Assembly (NCBI GenBank): GCA_016285355.1
Contig: JAEEQP010000026.1
Span: forward strand, 1-51,897
From: Bacteroidales bacterium
GTDB taxonomy: Bacteria > Bacteroidota > Bacteroidia > Bacteroidales > F082
Length of the DNA stretch: 51,897 nucleotides
Reading direction: 5' to 3'
Part shown: piece after piece, positions 15,281 to 23,237 of the stretch
How positions within the stretch are numbered: position 1 is the first letter of the stretch
Layout: each line of letters starts with the position of its first letter
Notes under the pieces: generated by a model
Seen by the model: only the letters and a program-made list of their open reading frames with translations
Databases searched by the model: none
Told to the model about the DNA's origin: nothing
Position numbers and translations under genes: made by a program

Positions 15281-15598
15281 ATGAAAGTAACTTTTGACAA
15301 GGAATACTTACAGAAGCTGTACACAACCGGCAAGTCACCTGACAAGAAGCATCGTTTTCAACCCGATGTAGTGAGGCGATATGTCAAGGTGATTGACATT
15401 ATGATAGAGGCGGAAAATGTCAATGTGCTTGCATTAATTGGCGGACTTCATTATGAACACTTGTCGGGAGATAAGGCAGGGCTATCGTCGGTCAGGGTGA
15501 ACAAGAAATACCGTGTTGAGTTTACGGAACAAACCGAAGGAAACGAAACGATTGCCACCATCTGCAACATTATAGAATTGTCGAACCATTATGATTGA
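15281..15598 (+). CDS. higB: HigB-like toxin of the RelE/ParE superfamily
   Basis: A 105-residue protein with the HigB/RelE fold signature: an N-terminal strand MKVTFDKEYL, a helical region with HRFQPDVVRRYVKVIDIM, and the typical end ALIGGLHYEHLSGDKAGLSSVRVNKKYRVEFTEQ (~50-85), in which GLxxExLxGxxxGxxSxRxNxxYRIxF is the family hallmark. HigB toxins are ribosome-dependent mRNA interferases. It is followed immediately by the HigA-type antitoxin gene, in the toxin-first order normal for higBA. It lies inside the segment bracketed by the two radA 3' ends. Confidence 0.85.
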   Translation: MKVTFDKEYLQKLYTTGKSPDKKHRFQPDVVRRYVKVIDIMIEAENVNVLALIGGLHYEHLSGDKAGLSSVRVNKKYRVEFTEQTEGNETIATICNIIELSNHYD

Positions 15599-15603
15599 AG
15601 AAG

Positions 15604-15948
15604 ATGATACACATAAACGGAATTAAAGACGAAATGATTGCCAATAATCTTACTCCTTTCAGGTTTACGCACCCTGGAGAAATTGTAAAAGACGAACTTG
15701 AAGATCGCGGCATCTCGCAGCGTAAGTTTGCAGAGCGTATTGGGATGTCTTATTCCGTACTCAACGAACTGCTCAATGCACACCGCCCCCTCACCACCAA
15801 CACGGCATTGCTTTTTGAGGCTGCTCTCGGTTTGCCTGCCGATATGTTGCTGCGCATCCAGACCAAATACAACCTTCAGACTGCTCGAAAGGACAAGGAA
15901 ATCATCCGTTGGATGGCGAAGATTCGGAATGCTGCGGCTGTACTGTAA
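15604..15948 (+). CDS. higA: HigA-type antitoxin, XRE-family HTH
   Basis: A 114-residue DNA-binding antitoxin. The HigA pattern is clear: FRFTHPGEIVKDELEDRGISQRKFAERIGMSYSVLNELLNAHRPLTTNTALLFEAALGLPADMLLRIQTKYNLQTA. It holds the P-G-E-x-L-x-[DE]-L opening, the helix-turn-helix (SQRKFAERIGMSYSVLNELL) and the closing (L)xxQxxYDLxxA-like helix. It would bind HigB and repress the shared promoter. The ATG at 15604, 5 bp after the toxin stop, is preferred; a TTG at 15595 overlapping that stop would add three residues. The protein continues to a basic C-terminal helix (KDKEIIRWMAKIRN). Confidence 0.88.
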   Translation: MIHINGIKDEMIANNLTPFRFTHPGEIVKDELEDRGISQRKFAERIGMSYSVLNELLNAHRPLTTNTALLFEAALGLPADMLLRIQTKYNLQTARKDKEIIRWMAKIRNAAAVL

Positions 15949-15970
15949 TAATCAATAACACCTTTACTTC

Positions 15971-16702
15971 ATGAAAAAGATATTTTTTGCTTTGCTTTTC
16001 GTTTTTAACATTGGTTTTGTGGTCAATGCGCAAGAAGATATGATTGTCCTTCGCGATGACTTGGATAGTTGCAGCATTGTACGGCCTGATGTGATGCCCA
16101 AGGATTTCCAATTGGATTATGCATCGCTTTTTTATTACACGCATATTAGTCCAGTTTTAGATTATCCTGAAGAAGCAAAAAAGAACCATATTCAAGGAAA
16201 TGTACTCCTTACTTTTCGTATCACAAAAGATTGCAAATTAACCGATTATATAATATACAAAGGATTGGGTTATGGCTTGGATGAACAAGTTCTCAAATAT
16301 GCCCATTTGATTTGCAATCCATCCGAGGCAGCAGAATATCAAGGAGAAAAGGTGGACATATTGTATATGATGAAAGTTTCTTGTACTTATGAACCAGCCT
16401 GGCCCATCACAATAGCACAGAATTTCAGTCTTGAAAAGTTGCTCGAAGAAAAGGCTGTTTTAATAGAAGACCATCCAGACCAAATCGACTTTGAATGTAA
16501 GGTGCCTTATGTGCGTTTCAAAGTGAAGAACCGAAAAGGCAAAATCGCCAAAGTGGAATTGGAAAAAAGTTCTGGATTTAAATCTCTTGATGATGAAGCG
16601 GTCATGGCTCTTTGGAATTTGAAGTATTGGGAAGGCGGTCGCATGGAAAAGGATGCTGAATACATAGTCCCTGTTCGGTTTGATGCAAATTTAGAAGAAT
16701 AA
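15971..16702 (+). CDS. Secreted protein with two TonB C-terminal-like domains
   Basis: A 243-residue protein with a signal peptide (FFALLFVFNIGFVVNAQ). Two TonB_C-like repeats can be seen: residues ~60-125 (YPEEAKKNHIQGNVLLTFRITKDCKLTDY and then LDEQVLKYAHLI) and ~165-240 (VPYVRFKVKNRKGKIAKVEL and then LDDEAVMALWNLKYWEGG, ending YIVPVRF). Such domains bind TonB boxes of outer-membrane receptors, but here neither a cytoplasmic-membrane anchor nor a proline-rich linker is present, so it is not a normal energy transducer. It may be a soluble periplasmic binding protein using the fold. It starts 22 bp after higA, on the same strand, and is the last gene before the radA 3' end. Confidence 0.7.
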   Translation: MKKIFFALLFVFNIGFVVNAQEDMIVLRDDLDSCSIVRPDVMPKDFQLDYASLFYYTHISPVLDYPEEAKKNHIQGNVLLTFRITKDCKLTDYIIYKGLGYGLDEQVLKYAHLICNPSEAAEYQGEKVDILYMMKVSCTYEPAWPITIAQNFSLEKLLEEKAVLIEDHPDQIDFECKVPYVRFKVKNRKGKIAKVELEKSSGFKSLDDEAVMALWNLKYWEGGRMEKDAEYIVPVRFDANLEE

Positions 16703-16764
16703 AAGTTCGTAAAAAGAAGGGTACTTTGCTATTAGGCAAGATTTGCGTTGTACTGAAAACTATT

Positions 16765-18138
16765 TTATCCAAACAACTCCGTCCCCAATTCATAAACCGA
16801 CCCCACAGGCACAATCTCAATCTTAAACCGCTTGGTATCCAGACCCTTGGCGTTGTATTTCGAAATGAAAATCTTCTCAAAGCCCAACTTGTCAGCCTCG
16901 ATGATGCGGGCTTCAATGCGGGTCACGGCGCGGATTTCGCCCGAGAGACCTACTTCGGCGGCAAAGGCATAACGCGAGGGGATGGGAATGTCTGCATTCG
17001 AGGAAAGCACTGCTGCAATGACAGCCAAATCAATGGCGGGGTCATCCACGTGGAGACCGCCAGCGATGTTAAGGAACACGTCTTTAATGGAAAGCCGGAA
17101 GCCAGCGCGTTTTTCAAGCACGGCTAAGAGCATATTCATTCTACGGATGTCGAAGCCTGTGGCAGAGCGTTGTGGCGTGCCGTAAGCCGCACTGCTCACT
17201 AAGGCCTGTGTCTCGATGAGCATGGGGCGTTGGCCTTCCATCGTTGCGGCGATGGCAATGCCGCTCACTTCCTCGTCACGTTGCGAGAGGAGGATTTCGC
17301 TGGGGTTGGTCACCTCACGGAGGCCTGTGGCGTTCATCTCAAAGATGCCCAACTCAGATGCCGACCCAAAGCGATTCTTGATGGTGCGCAGGATACGAAA
17401 ACCATAATGGCGGTCGCCTTCAAACTGCAAGACGGTATCGACGATATGCTCCAAAATCTTCGGTCCAGCAATGCTGCCGTCCTTGGTGATATGGCCGATG
17501 AGAAATACAGGAACCTGATAGGTTTTAGCGATTTTATTCATCTCGGCAGCCGTCTCACGGATTTGCGAAATGCTACCAGCGGCGGCATCCACGTAAGGCG
17601 ATTCCAAGGTCTGAATGGAATCCACTACCACGATGTCGGGCTGCACGTTCTTGAAGTGCTTCAGGATTTCCTGTGTGTTGGTCTCGGTGAGGATAAGGCA
17701 GTCGGTGTTATGGATGCCAATGCGTTCGGCCCGCATTTTGATTTGGGTCTGGCTCTCCTCGCCGGAGATGTAAAGCACTTTTCTGCCAGCTAATTGCAAG
17801 GCCGTCTGCAAGAGCAAGGTCGACTTGCCGATGCCAGGTTCACCGCCCACGAGGGTCAGGGAGCCGAGTACCAAGCCGCTTCCGAGCACGCGGTTGAATT
17901 CTTCGTAGGGCAGGATGATGCGCTGTTCCTTGGCGTTGCCGATTTCATTGATGGGTGTGGGAAGGCCTTTGTCGATCTCCAATCCGACGTTTTTCTTCAC
18001 CGATTTCGAGTCTTTTCCCGTGACGACGGTCTCCTCCACGCAGGTGTTCCATGCACCACAGGCAGGACATTTCCCGAACCATTTCGGCGACTCATTTCCA
18101 CATTCCTTGCAGAAAAAGACGGTTTTTTCTTTTGCCAT
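16765..18138 (-). CDS. radA: DNA repair protein RadA (Sms)
   Basis: A 457-residue RecA-like branch-migration helicase acting in recombinational repair. It has an N-terminal zinc ribbon (CKECG...FGKCPACG, residues 9-29), a Walker A loop GGEPGIGKSTLLLQ (~94-107), Walker B VVVDSIQT, the RadA-specific KNRFG motif in RTIKNRFGSASELGIFEM (~256-273), and a C-terminal Lon-protease-like domain with IAGGLHVDDPAIDLAVIAA, ending SVYELGTELFG. The ATG at 18138 (MAKEKTVFF) is chosen because it directly precedes the zinc ribbon as in homologues; an in-frame ATG ten codons upstream overlaps a repeat region. A partial second copy of its 3' end lies 1.6 kb beyond the stop. Confidence 0.95.
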   Translation of the reverse strand: MAKEKTVFFCKECGNESPKWFGKCPACGAWNTCVEETVVTGKDSKSVKKNVGLEIDKGLPTPINEIGNAKEQRIILPYEEFNRVLGSGLVLGSLTLVGGEPGIGKSTLLLQTALQLAGRKVLYISGEESQTQIKMRAERIGIHNTDCLILTETNTQEILKHFKNVQPDIVVVDSIQTLESPYVDAAAGSISQIRETAAEMNKIAKTYQVPVFLIGHITKDGSIAGPKILEHIVDTVLQFEGDRHYGFRILRTIKNRFGSASELGIFEMNATGLREVTNPSEILLSQRDEEVSGIAIAATMEGQRPMLIETQALVSSAAYGTPQRSATGFDIRRMNMLLAVLEKRAGFRLSIKDVFLNIAGGLHVDDPAIDLAVIAAVLSSNADIPIPSRYAFAAEVGLSGEIRAVTRIEARIIEADKLGFEKIFISKYNAKGLDTKRFKIEIVPVGSVYELGTELFG

Positions 18139-18162
18139 AATGTTGCTTTTCTCGTCGCTTCG

Positions 18163-18235
18163 CGTCATTGCGAGGAGGAACGACGAAGCAATCCATAAAT
18201 ATTCTCTAGATTGCTTCGCTTCGCTCGCAATGACG
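18163..18235. repeat. ATTGCGAG/GAAGCAATC hairpin repeat
   Basis: Outer arms CGTCATTGCGAG (18163-18174) and CTCGCAATGACG (18224-18235), and inner arms GAAGCAATC (18185-18193) and GATTGCTTC (18209-18217), form a nested hairpin in the gap upstream of radA. The words belong to a dispersed repeat type known from many bacterial genomes. There is only one copy in this window. Confidence 0.75.
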
Positions 18236-18306
18236 CTAAGCGTGTCTATTTATGCCGCAAAAATAAGAAAAACGCCACGTAAAAGAATAGAGTCTAAGAT
18301 TTTTCC

Positions 18307-18314
18307 TATTTTTG
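18307..18314 (+). promoter_or_regulatory. -7 element for the 18335-21108 gene pair
   Basis: TATTTTTG (TAnnTTTG) lies 20 bp before the ATG at 18335. No convincing -33 element. Confidence 0.6.
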
Positions 18315-18334
18315 TCCCAAAATCAAAAGGTTGA

Positions 18335-19060
18335 ATGAAAAGACGTTTACTCACCTTTATCGTATTGCTTTTCTCCTTGCAGACAATTGCTCAGCAGGGC
18401 GATGTGGTGTTGTGTGAGGGTTTCTTCAACTCTTGGCTTGAGGAAGGCTGGGATGCGAAAGGCGACGATTGGGTGGTTTGGTACATCTCCAACACCACTT
18501 TTGCGGGATGCAAGCCGAATGAAATGCAGATGTATCCCGACTTCAACTTTGAAGGCACCACTCGCTTGGTGACACCCATCGTGGAATTGAATAAATACGA
18601 CTTCATCAACTTCCAGTTCAACCATGCCCTTGAAGCCACGCAAGGCGAAATCAATGCGCAAATCGGCATCGGCATCTCCCTAAATGGCGAAGACTGGGAA
18701 AGCATCTGGGAAGACACTTTGGTGGGCAGCATCGCGCAAAGCCAGTATCTGCTCACTTTCGACATGGAAGAATGGCCTACCAAGGAACCTCAGTTTTGCC
18801 TTTATTTCACCGGACACGGAGCCTACGTCACGAGCTGGTATATCGACAATGTCATCATTTTTGCTTCGAAGAAGAACAAATACGGCGACATCGAAGACAC
18901 TGACGAAAATGGCTTTGTGGCGGCACGGTCGTCCATCACCACCTTGAAAGGCCCTTCGGCGGGTACGGTGACCAGTTTCTCAAAAATAAGATCCTCTCGA
19001 AACCGCTATGCTCGAGTGGTTGAAGGCCGACAAAAGAAATGGTGGCAGTTTTGGAAATAA
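18335..19060 (+). CDS. Secreted concanavalin/MAM-like protein of unknown function
   Basis: A 241-residue protein with a signal peptide (LTFIVLLFSLQTIAQ). Residues ~25-175 look like a jelly-roll domain of the kind found in Bacteroidota choice-of-anchor/MAM-type secreted proteins: CEGFFNSWLEEGWDAKGDDW, LVTPIVELNKYDFINFQFNH, IGIGISLNGEDWESIWED and SWYIDNVIIF near the end. These domains often bind carbohydrate or other proteins. No T9SS sorting domain follows; the C-terminus is a basic low-complexity tail (RSSRNRYARVVEGRQKKWWQFW). It lies 11 bp before the CotH-kinase gene, so they are likely co-transcribed and may act together at the cell surface or in the periplasm. Confidence 0.6.
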   Translation: MKRRLLTFIVLLFSLQTIAQQGDVVLCEGFFNSWLEEGWDAKGDDWVVWYISNTTFAGCKPNEMQMYPDFNFEGTTRLVTPIVELNKYDFINFQFNHALEATQGEINAQIGIGISLNGEDWESIWEDTLVGSIAQSQYLLTFDMEEWPTKEPQFCLYFTGHGAYVTSWYIDNVIIFASKKNKYGDIEDTDENGFVAARSSITTLKGPSAGTVTSFSKIRSSRNRYARVVEGRQKKWWQFWK

Positions 19061-19071
19061 CATGTAAAACT

Positions 19072-21108
19072 ATGAATAAGAACATAATAGCTTTTCTATT
19101 GGTTTTGTTTTCGTTGTCGGTTTCGGCGCAAAATTTCACCGACAGCAACTTGCCCATCGTGGTTATCGAGACCGACGGTGGTGCCAACATCCCTGACGAA
19201 CCCAAAGTTCTTGGCACAATGAAAATCATCTGGCATCAAGACGGCTCGCGCAACTACATGACCGACATCGATAATCCAGAGTTCCTCAATTATGACGGTC
19301 GCATCGGCATTGAGCGTCGTGGCAGTAGCTCTCAAACTATGCTCAACAAGAAGCCATACGCCGTCGAGACCCGCGAGGACGACGATATCACCAATAGAAA
19401 TGTCAGCCTTTTGGGAATGCCTGCCGAGAACGACTGGGTGCTTAACTCGTTGGCTTTCGACCAGACGGGAATGCGTGATGTGCTTGCTTACGAACTCTCA
19501 AACCGCCTCGGACAATATGCCTCACGAAGCGTGTATTGCGAAGTAGTGATTAACGGTGACTACAAAGGTCTTTATGCTTTCATGGAGAAAATCAAGCCCG
19601 ACAATAACCGCGTGAACATCGAGAAGATGGACGAGACCTGCAACCAATACCCCGAAGTGACAGGCGGCTATATCGTCAAGGCCGACAAAACCACTGGCGG
19701 CGACCCTGTGGCTTGGACCATGCAAGGCTATGGTGGCGGCTGGGGAGGCTGGGGTGCCAGCACAGATTTCATTCTCCATTATCCCAAGCCTTCTGATGTC
19801 ACCAATACCCAAAAAAATTATATCCACGGCGTGTTTAACGACCTTGCTTCGGTTGCCAACCAGCACAACACTTCCGCTTCATCGGGCATTCCGTCGGTCA
19901 TCGACATCCCTGCTTTCGTCGACTTCATGATGATTGCCGAGTTTGCCTCTAATGTGGATGTCTATTCGTTCAGCACCTTCTTCCATAAGGACAGGATGGG
20001 CAAACTGAGGGCGGGTCCTGTTTGGGACTACAATCTCGCTTTCGGTTACGATGCTTTTGGCAACCGCAGCAAATACGATGTGTGGCAGTTCAACAACCAA
20101 GACAATAACGGCCCGAAGTTTTGGAAAGACCTATTCGATACCGACCTTTTCCGTTGCTATTTGGCCAAACGCTGGTTTGAGCTGACCGAGCCTGGACAGC
20201 CTTTAAACTACGATTTCGTTTGCAACCGCATTGACGAAATCGATGCCCTGATTGCCGAAGCCGTTGCCCGCGACAACCAACGCTGGAACCAGATGAACCA
20301 ACACGCACAGTATGTAAACGATATGAAGACCTGGATTCAACAGCGTATCAATTGGTTGAACAATTATGTCGGTTTCACACAGGACTGCATGGATGTGGAT
20401 TTGCCGCCATTGGTCATTTCCAAAATCCATTATCATCCGATGGACTGGTGGAATATCGACGGCGACAAACTCGAGTTCATTGAAATCACCAACAACGGCG
20501 ACAACGAAGTGGACTTGACAGGCATCTATTTCCGCGAGTTGGGCATCACCTACCAGTTTCCCAACAACGCCCATGTTGAGGGCCATCAAGCTATCGTGCT
20601 GTGCTCTGACTCCCTGTTGTTTAGCGAATATTACAATACTACACCTTTCGGGCAATATACGCGCAAACTCTCCAACAAGTCCGAAAACCTCGTCTTGGCC
20701 GACGCTTGGGGCAATATCATCGACCAAGTACATTACACCGACAGTCTGCCCTGGCCCATGGAAGCCGATGGCAACGGTCCTTATCTTGAGCTGAAAGACC
20801 TCAATTCCGACAACAGCCTGCCTGAAAGTTGGACTACTGGTGATGATTTGACTGGAATCAAGAAATTTGCTGAAAATCAAAACATTGCCCTTTATCCTAA
20901 TCCCACTTCGGGCAAGATTCATATCGCTTTGTCGGAAAATGCCACTCGTTGCCAAATCATCGGTTTGATGGGTAATGTTTTGCAGGAAACTTCGCTTTCA
21001 AGTCCTGACTTTGAGCTTGATTTGAGTAGTTTGCCTTTGGGAATGTATTTGGTGAAAGTGCAGTTTGCTGATGGAAGGATGGCTTTTAGGAAAGTTGTTA
21101 AACGATAA
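19072..21108 (+). CDS. CotH-kinase-like protein with lamin-tail and T9SS sorting domains
   Basis: A 678-residue exported protein with a signal peptide (IAFLLVLFSLSVSAQ). The CotH-kinase domain runs from about 50 to 410: RIGIERRGSSSQ and KKPYAVETR, LGMPAENDWVLNS, VYCEVVINGDYKGLYAFMEKIK, and the RAGPVWDYNLAFG segment holding the metal-binding DxxxAF-like residues. CotH kinases phosphorylate secreted proteins in spores; the substrate in Bacteroidota is unknown. A lamin-tail-like domain follows (~450-580, LVISKIHYHPMD, DKLEFIEITNNGDNEVDLTG), then a T9SS type A sorting domain (IALYPNPTSGKIHIA to the C-terminus KVVKR). ATG 19072 opens the signal peptide. Confidence 0.88.
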   Translation: MNKNIIAFLLVLFSLSVSAQNFTDSNLPIVVIETDGGANIPDEPKVLGTMKIIWHQDGSRNYMTDIDNPEFLNYDGRIGIERRGSSSQTMLNKKPYAVETREDDDITNRNVSLLGMPAENDWVLNSLAFDQTGMRDVLAYELSNRLGQYASRSVYCEVVINGDYKGLYAFMEKIKPDNNRVNIEKMDETCNQYPEVTGGYIVKADKTTGGDPVAWTMQGYGGGWGGWGASTDFILHYPKPSDVTNTQKNYIHGVFNDLASVANQHNTSASSGIPSVIDIPAFVDFMMIAEFASNVDVYSFSTFFHKDRMGKLRAGPVWDYNLAFGYDAFGNRSKYDVWQFNNQDNNGPKFWKDLFDTDLFRCYLAKRWFELTEPGQPLNYDFVCNRIDEIDALIAEAVARDNQRWNQMNQHAQYVNDMKTWIQQRINWLNNYVGFTQDCMDVDLPPLVISKIHYHPMDWWNIDGDKLEFIEITNNGDNEVDLTGIYFRELGITYQFPNNAHVEGHQAIVLCSDSLLFSEYYNTTPFGQYTRKLSNKSENLVLADAWGNIIDQVHYTDSLPWPMEADGNGPYLELKDLNSDNSLPESWTTGDDLTGIKKFAENQNIALYPNPTSGKIHIALSENATRCQIIGLMGNVLQETSLSSPDFELDLSSLPLGMYLVKVQFADGRMAFRKVVKR

Positions 21109-21196
21109 AAAGCTGTTAATGTAGATCAGTCGGATTATGTCGTTCTCGAATCGTGTCGTTTGATCGGTCGTGCCGTTCGGTCGGATTGTGTCGTTC

Positions 21197-21885
21197 GGTC
21201 GGATTTGTAATCCGACCGCATTGAACCCGCGGATTTGTAATCCGCCCCTATAATAAACCACAAAAACAACAATATGAGTCAAGGTTTCCTCACACAAGAA
21301 CTTTATTTCACCACTTTAACCGTTGTGGACTGGATTGATGTCTTCACTCGCCCACAATACAAGCAAATCATCATCGAATCACTTTCATATTGCCAAGAAG
21401 AAAAAGGCTTGGACATTTATGCCTGGGTGTTGATGACCAACCATTTACACATGGTGACAAGCGTTCGCGACGATAAACAAACCATTTCCGATATTCTGCG
21501 CGATTTCAAGAAATTCACCAGCAAGAAAATCATCGCCAGTATCGAAGAAAACCCTGAAGAAAGCAGAAAAGTCTGGATGCTTGACCGGTTTTGGTTTGTC
21601 GGCAACAACGACAAGAAAATCAAGAATTTCAAGTTTTGGCAAGACGGAAACAATATCGAACAAATCTATTCCTACGATTTTTTCAAACAGAAAGTGAATT
21701 ACATCCACATGAATCCTGTAAGGCAAGAAATAGTCGAACGCCCCGAAGATTATCTTTACAGTTCGGCTCGGGATTATGCGGGAATGAAAGGACTGCTGAA
21801 AGTGGTGGTTTGTAATTGATTTGCTTTTATTTGCGGATTACAAATCCTTATATTCACAGCCGGCGGATTGCAAATCCGCCGGAAC
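21197..21885 (+). mobile_element. RAYT element with REP hairpins at both ends
   Basis: A ~690-bp unit. The left end carries two hairpins, GGTCGGATTTGTAATCCGACC-like at 21197-21217 and GCGGATTTGTAATCCGC at 21229-21245. The right end carries GCGGATTACAAATCC at 21833-21847 and a 23-bp palindrome at 21860-21882 (arms CCGGCGGATT / AATCCGCCGG). Between them is the REP-associated tyrosine transposase gene. A transposase-less copy with the same end order lies at 23868-24013 and an inverted partial copy at 38570-38624. No target-site duplication is evident. Confidence 0.8.
21274..21819 (+). CDS. REP-associated tyrosine transposase (RAYT, Y1/TnpA_REP family)
   Basis: A 181-residue single-strand DNA transposase of the HUH/Y1 class. 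The HUH metal motif is NHLHM (His57 and His59), preceded by the family-typical DIYAWVLMTN. The catalytic tyrosine is Y143 in KVNYIHMNPVRQEIV, and the C-terminus PEDYLYSSARDYAG is standard. All catalytic parts are intact, so the enzyme could be active on the REP hairpins that flank it. There is no visible -7 promoter; the upstream sequence consists of tandem GTCGTTCGGTCGGATT-like units leading into the left REPs. RAYTs are generally single-copy and tied to their own REP family, as seen here. Confidence 0.92.
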   Translation: MSQGFLTQELYFTTLTVVDWIDVFTRPQYKQIIIESLSYCQEEKGLDIYAWVLMTNHLHMVTSVRDDKQTISDILRDFKKFTSKKIIASIEENPEESRKVWMLDRFWFVGNNDKKIKNFKFWQDGNNIEQIYSYDFFKQKVNYIHMNPVRQEIVERPEDYLYSSARDYAGMKGLLKVVVCN

Positions 21886-21932
21886 TAAAGGAAACTAGAG
21901 TAATTATGAAAAATAAAAAATTAGAGTTGTTA

Positions 21933-23123
21933 TTATTTCGTAACAATCCTTCTCATTTCTATTGCCTTTTCTTTTGCAAGGGCAGAATTTTCTTCAAATG
22001 ATTTACTTCCATCAATAATCATTAGAACATATGCGTTCTTTCTCGAATCAGCCTGTGATTGGTATTCGGAATTTGTCACAAAATATCCAAAATCTTGATA
22101 TTCCTGTTCGATGGTATTTATATCAGTATTGATTTTGAATGGTTTACCATTTAATTTGAGATTGTCTATCATAAAGACAGACAAAATACTTCCTTTTTCT
22201 GATTGGTTTTTCGATTTAATTACACCTCCTGTTGATACCGATTCAGAAATGAGGCCATCGCTGAACGCAATATCCTTGAATACGAACTTGTATCCCTGCT
22301 TCGCAAAAGTGCCTTCAATACTAGCTTTATTGCCTGTTAGATCTTCTATTGTCATGCGAATACGTTTGTTCAAATAACCTTTAGGAATAAGGAATTCGAA
22401 ACCTTGGATGGAAAACTGCTCTTCAAATTCTTTCACAAGTTTGTCAAGATTGTCACCATAAATTGGAGCTGGTTTTTCCACCCCTTTTGAAGATCCTCGG
22501 TATCCTTCCATCATATTCATTACATAATTGTTAAAAGTCACATTATCCATATTATTGCTTCTTCTCATTTTTTCCAAATCTCCTGCCGTGAACAGAATCG
22601 GATAGATTTGAAAGTAGTCTTGTTTCTGTTTACGTCCCATGACTTTGCTTTTTTTCTTGTTTAATTTTGAAATATAACTATTGATGTCTTTGTAGTGACC
22701 TTGATGATTATTTTGGGCAACTACAGTTGAACCATTATCTAATCCATCGGTTAACAACACAATATAATACTTCGTCTCAGGATCTTTATGCATTACTTTT
22801 TTTCTCACATATTTGATTCGATCCAAAGCCATATCTAAGGCATAATACCCAACTGTATTTTGTCCGTCAGGAATACTCCTTATGAATTTATCCATTTCAT
22901 TTCTTTCACTTGGATTAAGCAAATCATATGGATTCGATTGTGGCATGAAGTTTTTGAAAAAGCCAGGTTGATAGTCAAAACTTGTTTGAACATCATCACT
23001 GAACCCTATCACGTCGCCCATCAAACGGTTTTCACGTACTGTTGCACAAGAATTGAATGCCAACGCAATAAGTAGCAGTAAAAATTCTTTCGTAATTCTT
23101 TGTTTTTTAATGCTTTTTACCAT
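21933..23123 (-). CDS. VWA-type lipoprotein, apparently circularly permuted
   Basis: A 396-residue lipoprotein (signal FLLLLIALAFNSC|A, Cys26). The N-terminal part looks like a von Willebrand A domain lacking its first strand and helix: VIGFSDDVQ (~38-46, beta2-like), the MIDAS-type threonine in DGQNTVGYYALDMALDRI (T90), and IVLLTDGLDNGS (~121-132). The missing first MIDAS motif appears at the very C-terminus: YVLMIIDGSKSFEENSALAKEKA (DGSKS at 371-375) plus its helix, where the protein ends. Residues ~230-350 form an inserted beta-rich region. A permuted VWA domain would explain this; a truncated second domain is the alternative. It probably faces the periplasm or surface and binds a metal ion and a protein ligand. 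It lies downstream of an HTH regulator on the same strand. Confidence 0.7.
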   Translation of the reverse strand: MVKSIKKQRITKEFLLLLIALAFNSCATVRENRLMGDVIGFSDDVQTSFDYQPGFFKNFMPQSNPYDLLNPSERNEMDKFIRSIPDGQNTVGYYALDMALDRIKYVRKKVMHKDPETKYYIVLLTDGLDNGSTVVAQNNHQGHYKDINSYISKLNKKKSKVMGRKQKQDYFQIYPILFTAGDLEKMRRSNNMDNVTFNNYVMNMMEGYRGSSKGVEKPAPIYGDNLDKLVKEFEEQFSIQGFEFLIPKGYLNKRIRMTIEDLTGNKASIEGTFAKQGYKFVFKDIAFSDGLISESVSTGGVIKSKNQSEKGSILSVFMIDNLKLNGKPFKINTDINTIEQEYQDFGYFVTNSEYQSQADSRKNAYVLMIIDGSKSFEENSALAKEKAIEMRRIVTK

Positions 23124-23159
23124 AATTTTAATAATTTTGAATTAATACGATTTCACTTA

Positions 23160-23190
23160 CAAAAATAACATCACTTTTAAAGGTCACAAT
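23160..23190 (-). promoter_or_regulatory. Promoter for the VWA lipoprotein gene
   Basis: CAAAAATA (23160-23167) reads TATTTTTG on the minus strand. A CAAT (ATTG on the minus strand) at 23187-23190 gives 19-bp spacing to a weak -33. The leader to the ATG at 23123 is about 35 nt. Confidence 0.55.
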
Positions 23191-23200
23191 CATCCCAACC

Positions 23201-23237
23201 GTGACTAATTCTCACATTTCCTGTGAGTAATAATCAC
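23201..23237. promoter_or_regulatory. 37-bp imperfect palindrome, possible operator
   Basis: Arms 23201-23216 and 23222-23237 around a TTTCC centre pair at 12 of 16 positions (GTGACTAATTCTCACA against TGTGAGTAATAATCAC). It overlaps the stop codon of the HTH gene and lies just upstream of the VWA gene's promoter. It is placed where either an operator for the HTH protein or an RNA hairpin could control the VWA gene. Confidence 0.5.

Noticed and set aside
21121..21196. Tandem GTCGTTCGGTCGGATT-like units as a separate repeat array
   Set aside because: The units are irregular and run into the left RAYT hairpins. They look like partial copies of the REP end rather than an independent element.
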